Assembly (NCBI RefSeq): GCF_041260155.1
Contig: NC_091936.1
Span: 42,765,930-42,829,929 of the forward strand
Origin: Ptychodera flava
Lineage: Eukaryota > Hemichordata > Enteropneusta > Ptychoderidae
DNA length: 64,000 bases
Reading direction: 5' to 3'
Translations under genes and position numbers: made by a program
Notes under the pieces: generated by a model
Told to the model about the DNA's origin: nothing
Seen by the model: the letters and a program-made list of their open reading frames with translations, nothing else
Databases searched by the model: none
Shown: piece after piece, positions 32,297-44,230 of the stretch
Layout of the letters: each line of letters starts with the position of its first letter
How positions within the stretch are numbered: the stretch's first letter is position 1

Positions 32297-33268
32297 TCGT
32301 CACATCACACAACATCACATCACACCACATCAAATCACATCGCACCACGTCATATCACGCCACGTCACATCACACCACATCACATCACATCACATCACAC
32401 CACATCACATCACATCACATCACATCACATCACATCACATCACATCACACTACATCACATTACATCACATCACATCAAACTACATCACATTACATCACAT
32501 CACATCACATCACATCATATCACACCACATCACATTACATCACATCACATCACACCACATCACATCACATCACACCACACCACATCACATCACATCACAT
32601 CACATCACATCACATCACATCACACCACACCATATCACATCACATCACATCACATCACATCACATCACATCACATCACATCACATCACATCACATCACAC
32701 CACATCACATCACACCACACCACATCACATCACATCACATAACACCACATCACATCACATCACATCACATCACATCACATCACATCACACTACATCACAC
32801 CACATCACACCACATCACACCACACCACACCACACCACACCACACCACATCACACCACACCACACCACACCACACCACACCACATCACATCACATCACAT
32901 CACATCACACCACATCACATCACATCACACCACATCACATCACATCACATCACATCACACTACACACATCACACCACACCACACCACACCACACCACATT
33001 ACATCACACCACATCACATCACATCACATCACACCACGTCACATCACACCACATCACATCACATCACATCACATAACACTACATCACATCACATCACACC
33101 ATATCACATCACATCACATCACACTACATCACACCACATTACATAACACTACATCACATGACATCACATCACATCACACCACGTCACATCACACCACATC
33201 ACATCACATCACACCACATCACATCACATCACATCACATCACATCACATCACATCACACATCACATCA
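32297..33268. repeat. Pentanucleotide array (CATCA)n
   Basis: Nearly 1 kb of ATCAC/ACCAC units. The long His/Thr/Ser open frame across it is a by-product of the repeat. Confidence 0.95.
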
Positions 33269-33298
33269 GGGCATATCGAAAAAAATGATTTGATCTCA

Positions 33299-33500
33299 TC
33301 ATTCACCGACATGATCCCTTAGCATTTTCCTCCTTTTTTGCATTTCTTGGATTCGGAGGCAATTCGACTCTGCAATATTCAAGAAGTGGTACTCCCTTCC
33401 GTTGCAATAAGTTCGACCATTTCTGGGCCTCTGAGTTTTGTCTGTGGTGGGCATGACGTCATCGATTTGGTGGTATATCGCTTCTTGAATACAGTCATGG
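33299..33500 (-). other. Candidate exon or exon remnant, unidentified
   Basis: The minus-strand frame ends IYHQIDDVMPTTDKTQRP, RNGRTYCNGREYHFLNIAES, NCLRIQEMQKRRKMLRDHVG then stop. NGREYHF with the preceding TT..RP faintly recalls guanylate-kinase-like domains (TTR.....DGxDYHF), but the match is short. It could be a terminal exon, a decayed gene piece, or chance. Confidence 0.25.
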
Positions 33501-35144
33501 ACTTTGTGTCGTACCGCCGTGGAAAAAGAGCAAAGCACAAGATCTTGAAGAAAATGCGACGGAGATATGTTGGACAAATTTATACGCGTGATCGAAGTTC
33601 ATGGATTTTGAACCTCGGGATTACAAGTCAACATCTCACAGTTCTCTTGAAATATACACACTTGCCCCCACTAGATACATTCAACAACATACTTACATTC
33701 GCCAATGATGACTCAAATACCAGCAAACTCAGAATATGAGCAACCAAGATTAACTGGAGCAACATGTCTCTTTCTCAAGGATCTTGCTAGCACGTTTTGA
33801 TGTTGCGAAAACGAGACATTTTCTGCGGCACATCTGCTTATTCTTAATATGTAAATTATGCAGAAGGAACCAAAGATAACAAGTTAACTGATATTTGAAT
33901 ACCATTGTTGTATGGGGGTATCTATAAAAGATATGGTAATGAGAGGAAAACTAAGAATTTCACGGATGATTGCGGGAACGTAATATCATTTTTCTGCGCA
34001 TGACACCTTACTACTCGGTGCGGTACCGTACGAAGGTTTCGTTATGTCAATGCTTTCATGCCCCCTTATGTTTTATTCAATTTATTCAATTAGCCAACTT
34101 TCTTTAACTGCTTCAGTCGACGTGTCGTAATGTTTTTGTGAGGACACGGAGAGTATTTGTTCATTCATGGTCTGCCACAAGTACGTCGAGTAAGCGTACA
34201 GAGAGTCAAATCCGTCTTCCGTGCAAGGTTGAAAATTTCGCCGAATATCCTCGATGCACAGGTAAATATTTATAAAATGGTTGCAGATTCCATTTCCTTA
34301 TATGTTGCTCCTTCTGTTGCGATATTTGGCAATAATTTAATGAAGGAATTCTTAAAATACCCAAGCGAAAATACTCATATGAAAAATAGGTGAAAACACA
34401 GCCAACAACACAAACGATCGTACACACGTCATTTCACAAAAATAAGAGGGTAAATTAAAAAAGAAAACGACAGAGTTTTAGTTAACCTTCATGAGATGTG
34501 TAATCTCAAATGTTGTAAGAAATAACAGCGAAATGAAAAAAGTTAAACCAACCTTTTTTGGGATGTATTTTTCATTTCATTATGTATGTGCCGAATAAGC
34601 TGGATTTCCCATAGAAAACGATGGCGTCTAATGACCCGAACAGATTGCACACTTCTTACCGTAAAAACTTCCTCAATTCTGAACCAATGACAGTGAAAAG
34701 TTGTACGATGATCATTTGATTATGTGCAAAATTCGTATCGTTTTCGATTTTTGAATTTCTTAATAAAACTTGTCTTATTTGCATTTTATTTATTCCGATC
34801 ACTTAAATATAAGCTCAATAAAATCATGAAATGGCGATCTGACGACATTTACATATGCAGAACGAGAAGGGTCAGACCAAATACCTGTCAAGTCGTTGTC
34901 TTTTATACCAACTTTGGGTGAATATGAACGATGAAAATGGAGGCGAACGAGCGAAGTGTCTCCACTATAATCGTGTAGTGAACGTTATCGATCGATTTTC
35001 TTTTATCGGAAATTGATACAATGTTGTGAAATACAGTTTTTACAATTTTAATACATTCTTTCGTAAAAAGTCCGCACGAAATACATTTTACAGATTTTAC
35101 AGGGGCCGTGGTTTCAATATCTAGATTTAGATGTTGCCATAGGT

Positions 35145-35169
35145 ATGAACGGGTGCTGAATAATAATAG

Positions 35170-35263
<94 letters not shown>

Positions 35264-35288
35264 CTATTATCATTCAGCACCCGTTCAT
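35145..35288. repeat. Palindrome with unique arms and (AT)n core
   Basis: The left arm ATGAACGGGTGCTGAATAAT (35145 onward, 28 bp) is matched by the inverted right arm ending AGCACCCGTTCAT at 35288, with one mismatch. The core of about 85 bp is pure (AT)n. A second (AT)n run follows to 35386. Confidence 0.9.
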
Positions 35289-35302
35289 ATATATATATAA
35301 TC

Positions 35303-35387
<85 letters not shown>

Positions 35388-35390
<3 letters not shown>

Positions 35391-35830
35391 ATCAACCAAC
35401 TGATTATTGTAATCGCCAGGACAAGTTCACATGCCGCTTGAAGGGCAACTGTCCAGTCAAAGGCGTGGTTTTCAAGGCCAAAGTATCAACGGAGGACAAC
35501 ACGGACAAGGTTTACATCGACCTGACTGATACGCACTTCACTGACCACATGCAATCGTTCCATAACGAGAAATACAAGAATAGTACAGAATTGTCAAAGT
35601 TTGTATGTAACTTTAAAAGCAATGGCCAAGTCTTTGACATTTCGTGGTCAATTATAGACAAGGGTCGAGTTACTCTAACATAAGCAAACGATGCAATCTT
35701 TCATATACCAGAAAAGCTGCACATTATCAATGCTGACAAATCTACGCTGTTAAACAAATACTCTGAGCTGGTTTCAAAATGTCGCCACCAAAACAAATAT
35801 CGTTTATCAAATTTTATGGTACGTCCCAAA
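35388..35830 (+). mobile_element. Penelope-like element fragment (GIY-YIG endonuclease end), broken
   Basis: The frame out of the (AT)n array reads [60 protein letters not shown] and then LNKYSELVSKCRHQNKYR. NCP..G.V.KA, YxGLT, SFH.EKYKN and ELSK are the signature of the GIY-YIG domain of Penelope-like retroelements, and KxELxSKCRHQNK is their usual C-terminus. It is a 5'-truncated, broken remnant with one or two breaks. Confidence 0.75.
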
Positions 35831-35947
35831 CATATAATGAGAGTGTAGAGCTAAGAATCCTTTCACTTTTGTCTGAAGATTGCAGGATGCATGAAACTTA
35901 AGTAACAGATGTTATTATTTTGAACTTGAAGTAATTTTATTTAAACC

Positions 35948-36480
35948 TTTTTATTCATTTATTTATTTATTTATTTACTATGAAGGATTTCCCGTTTACC
36001 TGCACAAATAGGGGAGATTAACCAATAAGGTCGTAATCTTCCATGGCATGGGGTCCTTTAAACAATAACAGCAAAAATAAAGTTAAATTCTATATAAACT
36101 GTAAGGACTAAAATAATACAAATGCGAATAAAAGCAATATAAAAAGTTATTTTTCTACATTTGCCAAGATAAAAGTTTTTAAATGACTTTTAAAAACATT
36201 AAGATTAGTGCTACATCTTATAGTGTCTGGTAATGAATTCCAGTGTTCTGCAGTACCCATAGCAAACGTTCTCTTTCCACTTGCAGTGCTTATATATTAG
36301 TTGTGTCTATTTTAGGATTGTTGGATACATAACTGTAGTAATATTATTACTTTTCAATTGGCTTTGTGTTGTTATTTAAAACGCCCTGCTTTCATGAAGC
36401 AATGTTATTTATCACGAGGACATCCGGATAATGTTTATTTCCTAATATTTGTATTTGTGGTACGAGAGGGTTTCACGTTG
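35948..36480 (-). mobile_element. LINE 3' end with ORF2 C-terminus and TTTA tail
   Basis: On the minus strand GKRTFAMGTAEHWNSLPDTI, RCSTNLNVFKSHLKTFILAN, VEK then TAA (36147-36149) is the WNSLP...FK..LKT ending of jockey/CR1-type ORF2. A run of TTTA units at about 35955-35980 (AAAT on the element strand) is the expected 3' microsatellite tail. Confidence 0.72.
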
Positions 36481-39400
36481 TTTATATTTGTCATCTTGTA
36501 TGTTAACTTGTATGGTGCCTATGATTGAAACAAAGATTAAGCATCAGAAAATAAACGTTTTCCCACACTCCTTTGCGATTGCGATTACCTGTAAAGCACC
36601 CTATAAACTGTATAAATTTAATTTTGTCTTAGTTCCCATTCATGCTATTTTCCATCATGAGGTATCATCCCAATAGCTGATCAGGTACTTACTTTTCTGT
36701 ATGCTAGACATTTATTTCCCATCCAGACTGCAATGTAATCTTTATTTAGCAGCATGACCGGCTAACCTATTACCCGCTGTACCTGTAATCATTTCTCTGC
36801 GTTGGGTGACAACAGGTCTTCTTTATAGTTTTTCCGCACTCTCGGTCATGCCTGCTGCATTCCGACTTGCACCTTCGGTACTACGTTCCCGGTCTACGCT
36901 TGCAACACCCATTCCCGTATGCGCGCGAGACTATAAGGCACAAGAGACTGTCGACAGTTAATTCTCATATGTAAAGACTATACATGTTGATTTGATTATT
37001 GGAAACTTGTTAGAAGTTAAGATTTTTGAGTGTTTCAATATAACAGGGTGATACCGGTGAAGGTCACATATTACACCATCAGATTTACACACAAGAGTGT
37101 TCCCTCAGTTGTCATGGAGAGGGTAGAGGCGTGGTCTTGTAGTAAAATGTACTTGTCGCATCGCGCTCATATCGCGTAGGACTACAATAAAATGATTTTC
37201 AAGTAAAAGGGGAAAATTGTGATACGTTTCGAGAAACCAAAGTTATGCTTACTTAATCATGATTGGGTAGTGGGTTATGGGTACCTCATCATGTAATTGG
37301 GCCTTCGCCTGTTGGATGATGGATTGAATAAAAATAAAATAAAATAAAAAAAGAAATTATTGTAAAACCATGGAACTCATTTCAACGTGTAACCACGCAG
37401 AGGCAATTTTCATTTGGGCGGCGTTCTGTACAGATTGTATGAAAGTACAAAGTATAAAGTATAAACTTCACAGGCACACATCAAGAGTGTAAAGATTGCA
37501 CGAAAATATATAACTCCCTCCAACTTTTATTTTATGTTCATTACCAATTTATTTCACCTCGGAATGTGAGCTAGGGTCTCAGGTTTTAGCATGTTATCAG
37601 GTCATCATAAGAAAACAGCGTTTTGAACAAGTAAACTTATGGGTAAGCTGCAAGACTGTGGAATAAAATTTTGAAAGAGAAGTACTTCATTTTATAATGA
37701 ATACGGATTCTTGGACATTTTGTAACGATCAATATTCATAAGTATAAAAAGCACTCGACACGATTGGAACTAATTTGGGAGAATTGGCTCTTTATATTTT
37801 TCAAATTTCTCAAAAGTGTCTGGTGCTCTAGAGCTGGATGTTACAATATCACAAATTACTCATAAAAACAAGAGAATTGCTCAAAGAGAAAAGTAGATGA
37901 GCTTATATTTGCAGATTAAACAGACATCAATACACTATCAAATTATCCAAATTAGTTCCAATCGTGTTACTTTCTTATCCGAGTTTCAATACCTGCGCCC
38001 TTTCCAATGAAATGCTATCATTCCATCAAGATAAGAATTTCCCCAAAAAAGATCGAAGGTGTTAAGAGGACACGTTTTTGTGAACGGTGAAAATTAAAAA
38101 TTCAATGCTCTCAACAGATTAACATAGCAGCCATTTTGAGTATGGCAGCCATTTTGAATTTCAAATCGAGAAAGTTTCTAATAGATAGTTTTCTCAAAGT
38201 CGAAACTTTACACCGTGCCCCGTAGTTTTTTATTCTTGGATTTAAAGTTTCCGCGGGGGAAATTTGAGCAAAGATTTTAAAGTGTCCGTTTTGAGGGATA
38301 TATAACCTTAATGGTAGCAATGATACTGGTACAAAATGTGTCGGGCTGGAAGCCGCAACTTTATTATCCTATTCGGCTAACATTGGTGCGTTTGAACGCT
38401 TTGATATTAGGCCGGCAGAATCTTCAGAGGCATCGATTTAACGACAGTCGTTCGAGGTTTTTGCTTGTTAATATGAGTATGGCTGGGGGTTCTTGTCTTT
38501 GAAGCTTTCCATGGGGACATTACTGCACAAAGAACGCAATTTCAAAAGGGACTCTTTTCCATTAAAATGTAGTTTCCTACAAGTCACGATTCCGCGAGAC
38601 TTCAGTTTGAATTTGATTAACTTTCGATCCCAATTGTGTAAAACCAGTCTTCTTATTAGTTTACGATTGACGCGGAACGTGAAAGATGATTAAATTTAGT
38701 GCTTGCAAGAGAGGTCTATTTTCTTACACTTTCTCCCCAGCAAAATTAATCGAAACTGCAACATACATTACTGTCTCTCGCTGACTTGAAGGTAAAACGA
38801 CAGTCAGCTAGAATGATCATCTTGCTAACAAGTCGAAAGCGACGAGTCGGACGCAAGTCAACCGATAACTACATAACGATTAATTTTGTTTCATTGGTGC
38901 TAACCATCAAACATACTTGACGATTTTATTCGATTAATTCTTTGTTACAGAGGGAATCGGTTTTTTTTTTTATTTAAGACGAACACTTCCCTACTTAGAA
39001 CTCTAACTTTACCTGATAACTTCTTTTACTCATGATAACAAAGCTGACAAAGTCAATGTCAGTTAACACCAAAGTCAAATATAAGACACATGAATAACGC
39101 GAAGAACCCAGAACAGATTGCAACTGAATGTAAAATTGCATGTCACCTGTAAACATTTATATTTGATTTTTTGAATACATTTTAAAAGCCTAAACGCGGC
39201 AAGAAACGCTTTTATGTTGCACTCTAAAACAGGATGCATTTATCACTGTACTCGAATGAAAGATCTCGTCACGGAAAAAGGTAGCTTTCGTAGAACGTAG
39301 GACTTTCTTTGACAAAATATGGTCAGATCATATAGGGCACATAAGAGAAACATTTCGAGAAATATTTTTTAACAGGAAAAACTTCGGTAAACGTATCTTG

Positions 39401-39679
39401 AGCAAACAAGATCTCTAACGGAATGATCTACCTGCTCACGTATATAATCATATTCTTTCAGTGATCAGAGTTTTGCTGACTATTTTTATCAAATTTAAAG
39501 CCACTCATATATCTTACAATTTATACAATGCAACCTAATTATTATTTACCTATTGTATAAAGGTAGAATGTGCTTGGGGTACACATATTCGCACTCTCAA
39601 ATTTTATAATACTATGGTGTGCCTCTCGTGTGGGCTTATTTTGTATTCCTCTCGGAACGTTTTCAAAAGATTTTATAGT
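36481..39679. other. Gene-free stretch upstream of the family 4 pair
   Basis: Apart from the family 1 MITE (37758-37967) and a diverged family 4 copy at 37990-38300, I see nothing identifiable. Confidence 0.45.
37758..37967. mobile_element. MITE family 1, copy 2
   Basis: 210 bp with the same ACACGATTGGAACTAATTTG terminal inverted repeat as 24067-24280 and a different AT-rich interior. No target duplication is evident. Confidence 0.8.
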
Positions 39680-40215
39680 ATTAGTTTTGTGAAAATCGAA
39701 TATCTAATTTTTCCCCATTTCAAGAGTCGGTAAATGGGTAATTTGTTTTTCTCGTAGAATACAAAATGACCCCCAATTTTAATTCTTGATTTTGAAAGGA
39801 GGTGATTTAAAGTTTGAGGGAAAGTTTAGAATTTCAAATTTGGTGCACACACTACCTTTTAAGTTTGTATGCACCTCGAAAGTGAAAGACTTAAATTTTC
39901 GCTCAAACTTTCCTTAAGGAATCTTTCAACCATTCTCTTTCAAAATCAAGAATAAAAACCGGGGGTCACCGTGCAAATTTTGGTACAAGAGAAACAAATT
40001 ACTCAACATTTTGCGATATTTGAACATCAAAATGGCCGCTATCCCTATATTAACTCTTGGAGAAAAATAAACTTTTCAAATTTCGAAAACCTTAAGCCGG
40101 TGAAAAGTATTCTTACACCAAGAGCTTTAAAGTGAACCCCACAAGTGATATATTAGAAAAGAATTGTAAAAGTTTGAGAGTCCAGATATCTGTCCCCGAG
40201 GTGCGTTCTCCATAT
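39680..40215. repeat. Interspersed repeat family 4, head-to-head pair
   Basis: 39860-40215 is a plus-oriented copy (GTGAAAGACTTAAATTTTCG to TCTGTCCCCGAGGTGCG). 39680-39858 is a partial minus-oriented copy (TTCTTGATTTTGAAAGG, AAGTTTGAGGGAAAG). Together they form a partial inverted repeat 3' of the intact GPCR. Confidence 0.7.
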
Positions 40216-40419
40216 CGTGAATCATATGTGAGGGAGAAATTTGCAAAATTTTGGAAAATGGAAATGCATTATAATGTGTTGTTCACGATCACTGCAAAAA
40301 GCTACGAATGGAATGAAAATTACAGTTGTGTATGATGATTAACATATATATGAGCGAAAGAGAGAAAATAACCATGGTCAAGGTGTAAGACTACCGAAGT
40401 CCAGTTTGAATGCCACCAT

Positions 40420-41826
40420 CTAAATTTCCAGTTCAGCTTGGCTGCTATCAACTTTGACATCGTCCGGCGTCAAGTTTGTGTCACTATTCACGCATAGATC
40501 TACCCCGCTGTCTGACACTATTGAGTCATTACCATTGCTTTCCGAAGATATCTCTCTTTTGACGTCGAAGGCGATATTGTCTACGCCGTGTCCTTGGTCT
40601 ACAGAATCGCCTTTCTTCTCATTGTGGTTCGGGCTTTCGCGCACGTTCATTTCAACTGGACGTAACTTGGCTTCGTGAAGGGCGGACGTTCCGCGCGTAG
40701 AGACGGCGTGGGTACTGCACTGTGTGGACTCGGATGCCAAGCTCTCCGTAGTGGTGACCGTGATCTTGGTGCTCCTTTTGCTGGGTTTCTTTCCCTTGTA
40801 CAGTCCAAAGGTTAGAATGCGAGCAAATTCCTTGCGAAACCGGGAATCGAAGAAGGCATATATGATGGGATTGACCCAGCTGTTGGCGAAGAACAGGAAA
40901 ATGACAACGGTGAAAAAGAGGGACTTATACGAGATTCGGTGGGGGTAGTAGTACAGCATCACCTGCTGAACACGGAGCGGCCCCCAGCAAAGCGCGAACA
41001 GGATCACCACTACGAGGAGCATTTTGATGGCCTTGCGCTTCCGTCGTTTCGACTCGTCATTCAGTGATTTCGTGAAGTACAGGGCAACGATCATTCGGAG
41101 GTAGAAGTAAGCAACGATTAGGAGCGGGAGGATGTACGCCACCACCAAGTTAGTCAAAGTCATTGGTTTCTCCAGGGTCAAGGAGAACTTACGCAGGGAT
41201 GTACACATGGAAATTGTGGCGTTGTTCTTAAAGGTGTAGCGAACAATTCCAAAAAGCTTAATCTCATACGCTGAGTAGACAAAAGCCGCCAGCCACACCA
41301 GTATCGTGATTAGGCGGGACTGTTTCACGGTCATCTTCGGCTTGAAGGGCTGCACGATGGCGCGATAGCGGTCTCCCGCTATGGCCACAAGCGTCAGGAT
41401 GGTCGTGTTCTGACCGGTGTACATCAGCATGATGACGATATCACAGACAAGGTCGCTTGACAGGTCCAGATACCTGATGATGGTGTAGACTATCTGAGAG
41501 GGCCCGAAAACAAGACCGACGCTTAAGTCAGAAAAGGCGAGCGATATAATGAGGTGATTTGTGGCAGATTTCCGCAGCTTTGGCTGCAGCAAGACTGCAA
41601 GGATGACCATTAAATTGCCGCCGATGATCAGAATACAGTCAACGGAGAGTATTCCGATGAACCAATTCTTTGGAATTATCCAGTCACTTGGTCTTTTACG
41701 GTCCACAATGTCATGCCCGTCATCTCTATCTTGTGTGACGTTTCCATACAACAATGTGTCGTTCTGTGATAAACCATACTCTGTCGATAAACTTGCATTT
41801 GTGTAGTTGTACTCCATAATTGGCAT
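40420..41826 (-). CDS. Rhodopsin-family GPCR, peptide-receptor type, single exon
   Basis: The open frame runs from 41982, but I start it at the Met at 41826 (alternative Met at 41815-41817). The 52 upstream codons look non-coding, and the later Met is followed by NYT, NAS and NVT glycosylation sites typical of a receptor N-terminus. From the second Met the protein has 465 residues. Seven membrane spans are visible: TM1 GNLMVILAVLL, Cys before TM3 and in loop 2 (SMCTSLRKF), GDRYRAIVQPFKPKM after TM3, RRKRKAIKMLLVVV into TM6, CWGP in TM6, and NSWVNPIIYAFFDSRFRKEF from TM7 into helix 8. The long Ser/Thr-rich tail suits kinase and arrestin regulation. The pattern fits class A peptide receptors (RFamide/QRFP/NPFF-like); the ligand cannot be named. 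A broken paralogue lies at 56743-61266. Confidence 0.9.
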   Translation of the reverse strand: MPIMEYNYTNASLSTEYGLSQNDTLLYGNVTQDRDDGHDIVDRKRPSDWIIPKNWFIGILSVDCILIIGGNLMVILAVLLQPKLRKSATNHLIISLAFSDLSVGLVFGPSQIVYTIIRYLDLSSDLVCDIVIMLMYTGQNTTILTLVAIAGDRYRAIVQPFKPKMTVKQSRLITILVWLAAFVYSAYEIKLFGIVRYTFKNNATISMCTSLRKFSLTLEKPMTLTNLVVAYILPLLIVAYFYLRMIVALYFTKSLNDESKRRKRKAIKMLLVVVILFALCWGPLRVQQVMLYYYPHRISYKSLFFTVVIFLFFANSWVNPIIYAFFDSRFRKEFARILTFGLYKGKKPSKRSTKITVTTTESLASESTQCSTHAVSTRGTSALHEAKLRPVEMNVRESPNHNEKKGDSVDQGHGVDNIAFDVKREISSESNGNDSIVSDSGVDLCVNSDTNLTPDDVKVDSSQAELEI

Positions 41827-42342
41827 AGAAAGGAGTGAGTATGCGAAGTGCTTTCTCCGAAGCTTAGAGTCGGAAATAATCTTATGAAAGAAACAGTCGC
41901 ATAAATACCAGCAAGTAACCAATGGGGATACCATTTGGAGTGGCACCCCCGGGAAAACAGATACCCTATATATTCTGTCCAATGAATTTAAAATGGTGGT
42001 AAACTAACAGCAGTCTTTACTTACTTTCACAAAGTCAGTATGTAGCGCAGAAATCGAAAGTTTCTATCATCGGTCATTTTGGCAAATGATTTCCTCCTTG
42101 TTGCAATAACACTACCGACAATCTACGGTTTGACTTACTGTAAAATATATGATTTCGGTGGTTTTATACTCATTTGGTAGAGCTGAACAACATAGAATTA
42201 GAGAAAAATCGAAAATTCGATCTTCTTGCTCTTTTCTGTTTTTACGTTTAATAGCATAGAATGTTTGCAAATCAAAGCATTAAATGATTATCTTTTCAAT
42301 GAAAAGAGATCAATATATGATTTTTACTTACTGGAGTATTGT

Positions 42343-42368
42343 ATAATAATAATAATGATAATAATAAT

Positions 42369-42412
<44 letters not shown>
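42343..42412. repeat. (TAA)n microsatellite
   Basis: AATAATAAT repeats with a few TGA/ATT variants, 5' of the intact GPCR. Confidence 0.95.
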
Positions 42413-42727
42413 GGCAGTATTGCTGAAGGCAATGAGTACTTGGGCCGTGATAGAGTAATTTTGAGGACAATATATACTACTATTGAAATATGGTCTTGAA
42501 TTTCCTCCTGTCAATTAGGCATTTGATTAACTGGTTATTAAACGAAGCAATGGCATGACAACGGCAAAATATGTCTAGCAACTTTTGTGGAGTTTGAGGC
42601 AGGGGTTCTTTATTTATAGTGGAAATTGCTTAAACTCCTTAAATATTCAAATTACAGCAAATTTCTTTTGTTCTCGATGGTAGATGTCAAATATTTAGAT
42701 GGGCATATTTAGATTTCTACCCTATAG

Positions 42728-43165
42728 TTATCCCTATATACCAAAAATCGGACATCCAGCTCTATTGGCTTGCTCAGAATTAGATATGCGCATAATTAAT
42801 GAGGTACAATATGTGGTGTCATAAGGTGTCCCATCATACCAAATATGAAGGGTGTAGCACTTGTGGTTACTGAGTTGTGGACAAATATGTATATTTGAGG
42901 TCAAAGGTCATTGAGGTCACGTGACGTTTTGTCAAACAAATTATATTGCTAAGTTATCCCTATATACCAAAAATCAGACCTCTAGCTCTATTGGCTCGCT
43001 CAAAATAAGATATGCGCATAATTAATGAAGGTACAATATGTGGCGTCATAAGGTGTCCCATCATACCAAATATGAAAGGTTTAGCACTTGTGGTTACTGA
43101 GTTATGGACAATAATGTATATTTGAGGTCAAAGGTCACCAAGGTCACATGATATTTTGTCAAAAT
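42728..43165. repeat. Two tandem units of about 227 bp
   Basis: Both units run ATCCCTATATACCAAAAATC, GATATGCGCATAATTAATGA, GGTGTCCCATCATACCAAAT, GTATATTTGAGGTCAAAGGT. A tail at 43180-43262 (ACGGACGGATATGACC ... TTTATCCGTGGGGAC) and a related piece at 43470-43570 (GGACTTCGTCCGTGGG) belong to the same dispersed repeat. Confidence 0.85.
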
Positions 43166-43907
43166 GTCTGAGATATCTGCATGAACCGATGGACTCACTG
43201 ATGGACTCACGGACGGATATGACCCAATCTATAAGCCCCCTGGACTTTATCCGTGGGGACAAAAAACTGTGTCACTGCATCGTTTAGGCAATATGAATAC
43301 GATGAGAAACTAAATTTTTATTTTTCTTGGCCTTATACATGGGAGTCTATGGAGGTGTAAACTAAAAAGTCCTCTAACACGGCCAAATTCGATCGCATTG
43401 TGAAACAAATCGACGTGCATCTGTATGGGGTTGGGTACTATTCTTGTGCAAAGTTTGAAAGACATTGACCATGGCATGTCTGAGATATCTGCGTGAACGG
43501 ACGGACGGACGGCCGACGGACTGACATGACCAAACCTATAACTCCCCCAGGACTTCGTCCGTGGGCACTAAAAACAACGCAACAGTACACTGGCGGTAGG
43601 TTCATATTCAGAGCCCCGTACGGTCTGCCGCCGTCGCTTGAAAACAATCTCGTAAACCTGGCCATATGGGCAACTGTGTATGTGCAGCTAGCTGGATGCT
43701 TGACTTCCCGGAGAAGGCGAGCTGTCACGTTCAAGCTCAGGATTATTTGTCGATCAAATTTCAGTAAATTTACCTTACCTAAATGAATTTCGCCGAAGTT
43801 TGACAAAATTGCATCGATTTTTCAGGTTCATATCCGACATTTTTGAGTTTTGAGTGCAGACAGAAATAAGATTTGAGGCAACATGGCTGCGACCCCATGT
43901 TGACCCC

Positions 43908-44222
43908 TAGCACTGCGTACGATGCTATGTGCTACAGCTAACACACAGCATCGTACGCAGGGCTAGCCAGAGAGTTGCCGACATCGACGGTTATTTACGA
44001 GAAGTGAATAAAAGACTGTCATTTTTGGAAGCGATCGAGTAGCTGAGGTAGGCTGGGATACGACTTGGGCCCAAGAACGCTGAATTTCGGCAGTAATTTG
44101 GCTTTTTACGTCAAGTCCCAAAATGGATTTGAAGTCACCGACCCTACGTACGGGTCTTTGCAGGGCTGTGGTGAGCGGGGCGATTAGCTGTAGCGGAACA
44201 CACAGCATCGTACGCAGGCTAG
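43908..44222. mobile_element. hAT-like MITE with 8-bp target duplication
   Basis: 315 bp bounded by TTGACCCC on both sides (43900-43907 and 44223-44230). The left end TAGCACTGCGTACGATGCT pairs with the right end AGCATCGTACGCAGGCTA. A third, inverted copy of the end sequence lies just inside the left end (about 43940-43960), making a small hairpin. The 8-bp duplication points to hAT or P superfamilies. There is no coding capacity. Confidence 0.82.
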
Positions 44223-44230
44223 TTGACCCC

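Noticed and set aside
32288-33076. 262-residue open frame rich in His, Thr, Ser
   Set aside because: It is the translation of a CATCA pentanucleotide array, open in several frames; no coding signal beyond the repeat. The same applies to 29307-29768 on the minus strand.
35108-35386. Tyr-Ile repeat frames on both strands
   Set aside because: Products of the (AT)n tract. Only the part after 35387 is meaningful, as a Penelope-like fragment.
41827-41982. N-terminal extension of the GPCR frame
   Set aside because: No signal-peptide or conserved character; the glycosylation-rich receptor N-terminus starts at the later Met residues. Treated as 5' UTR.
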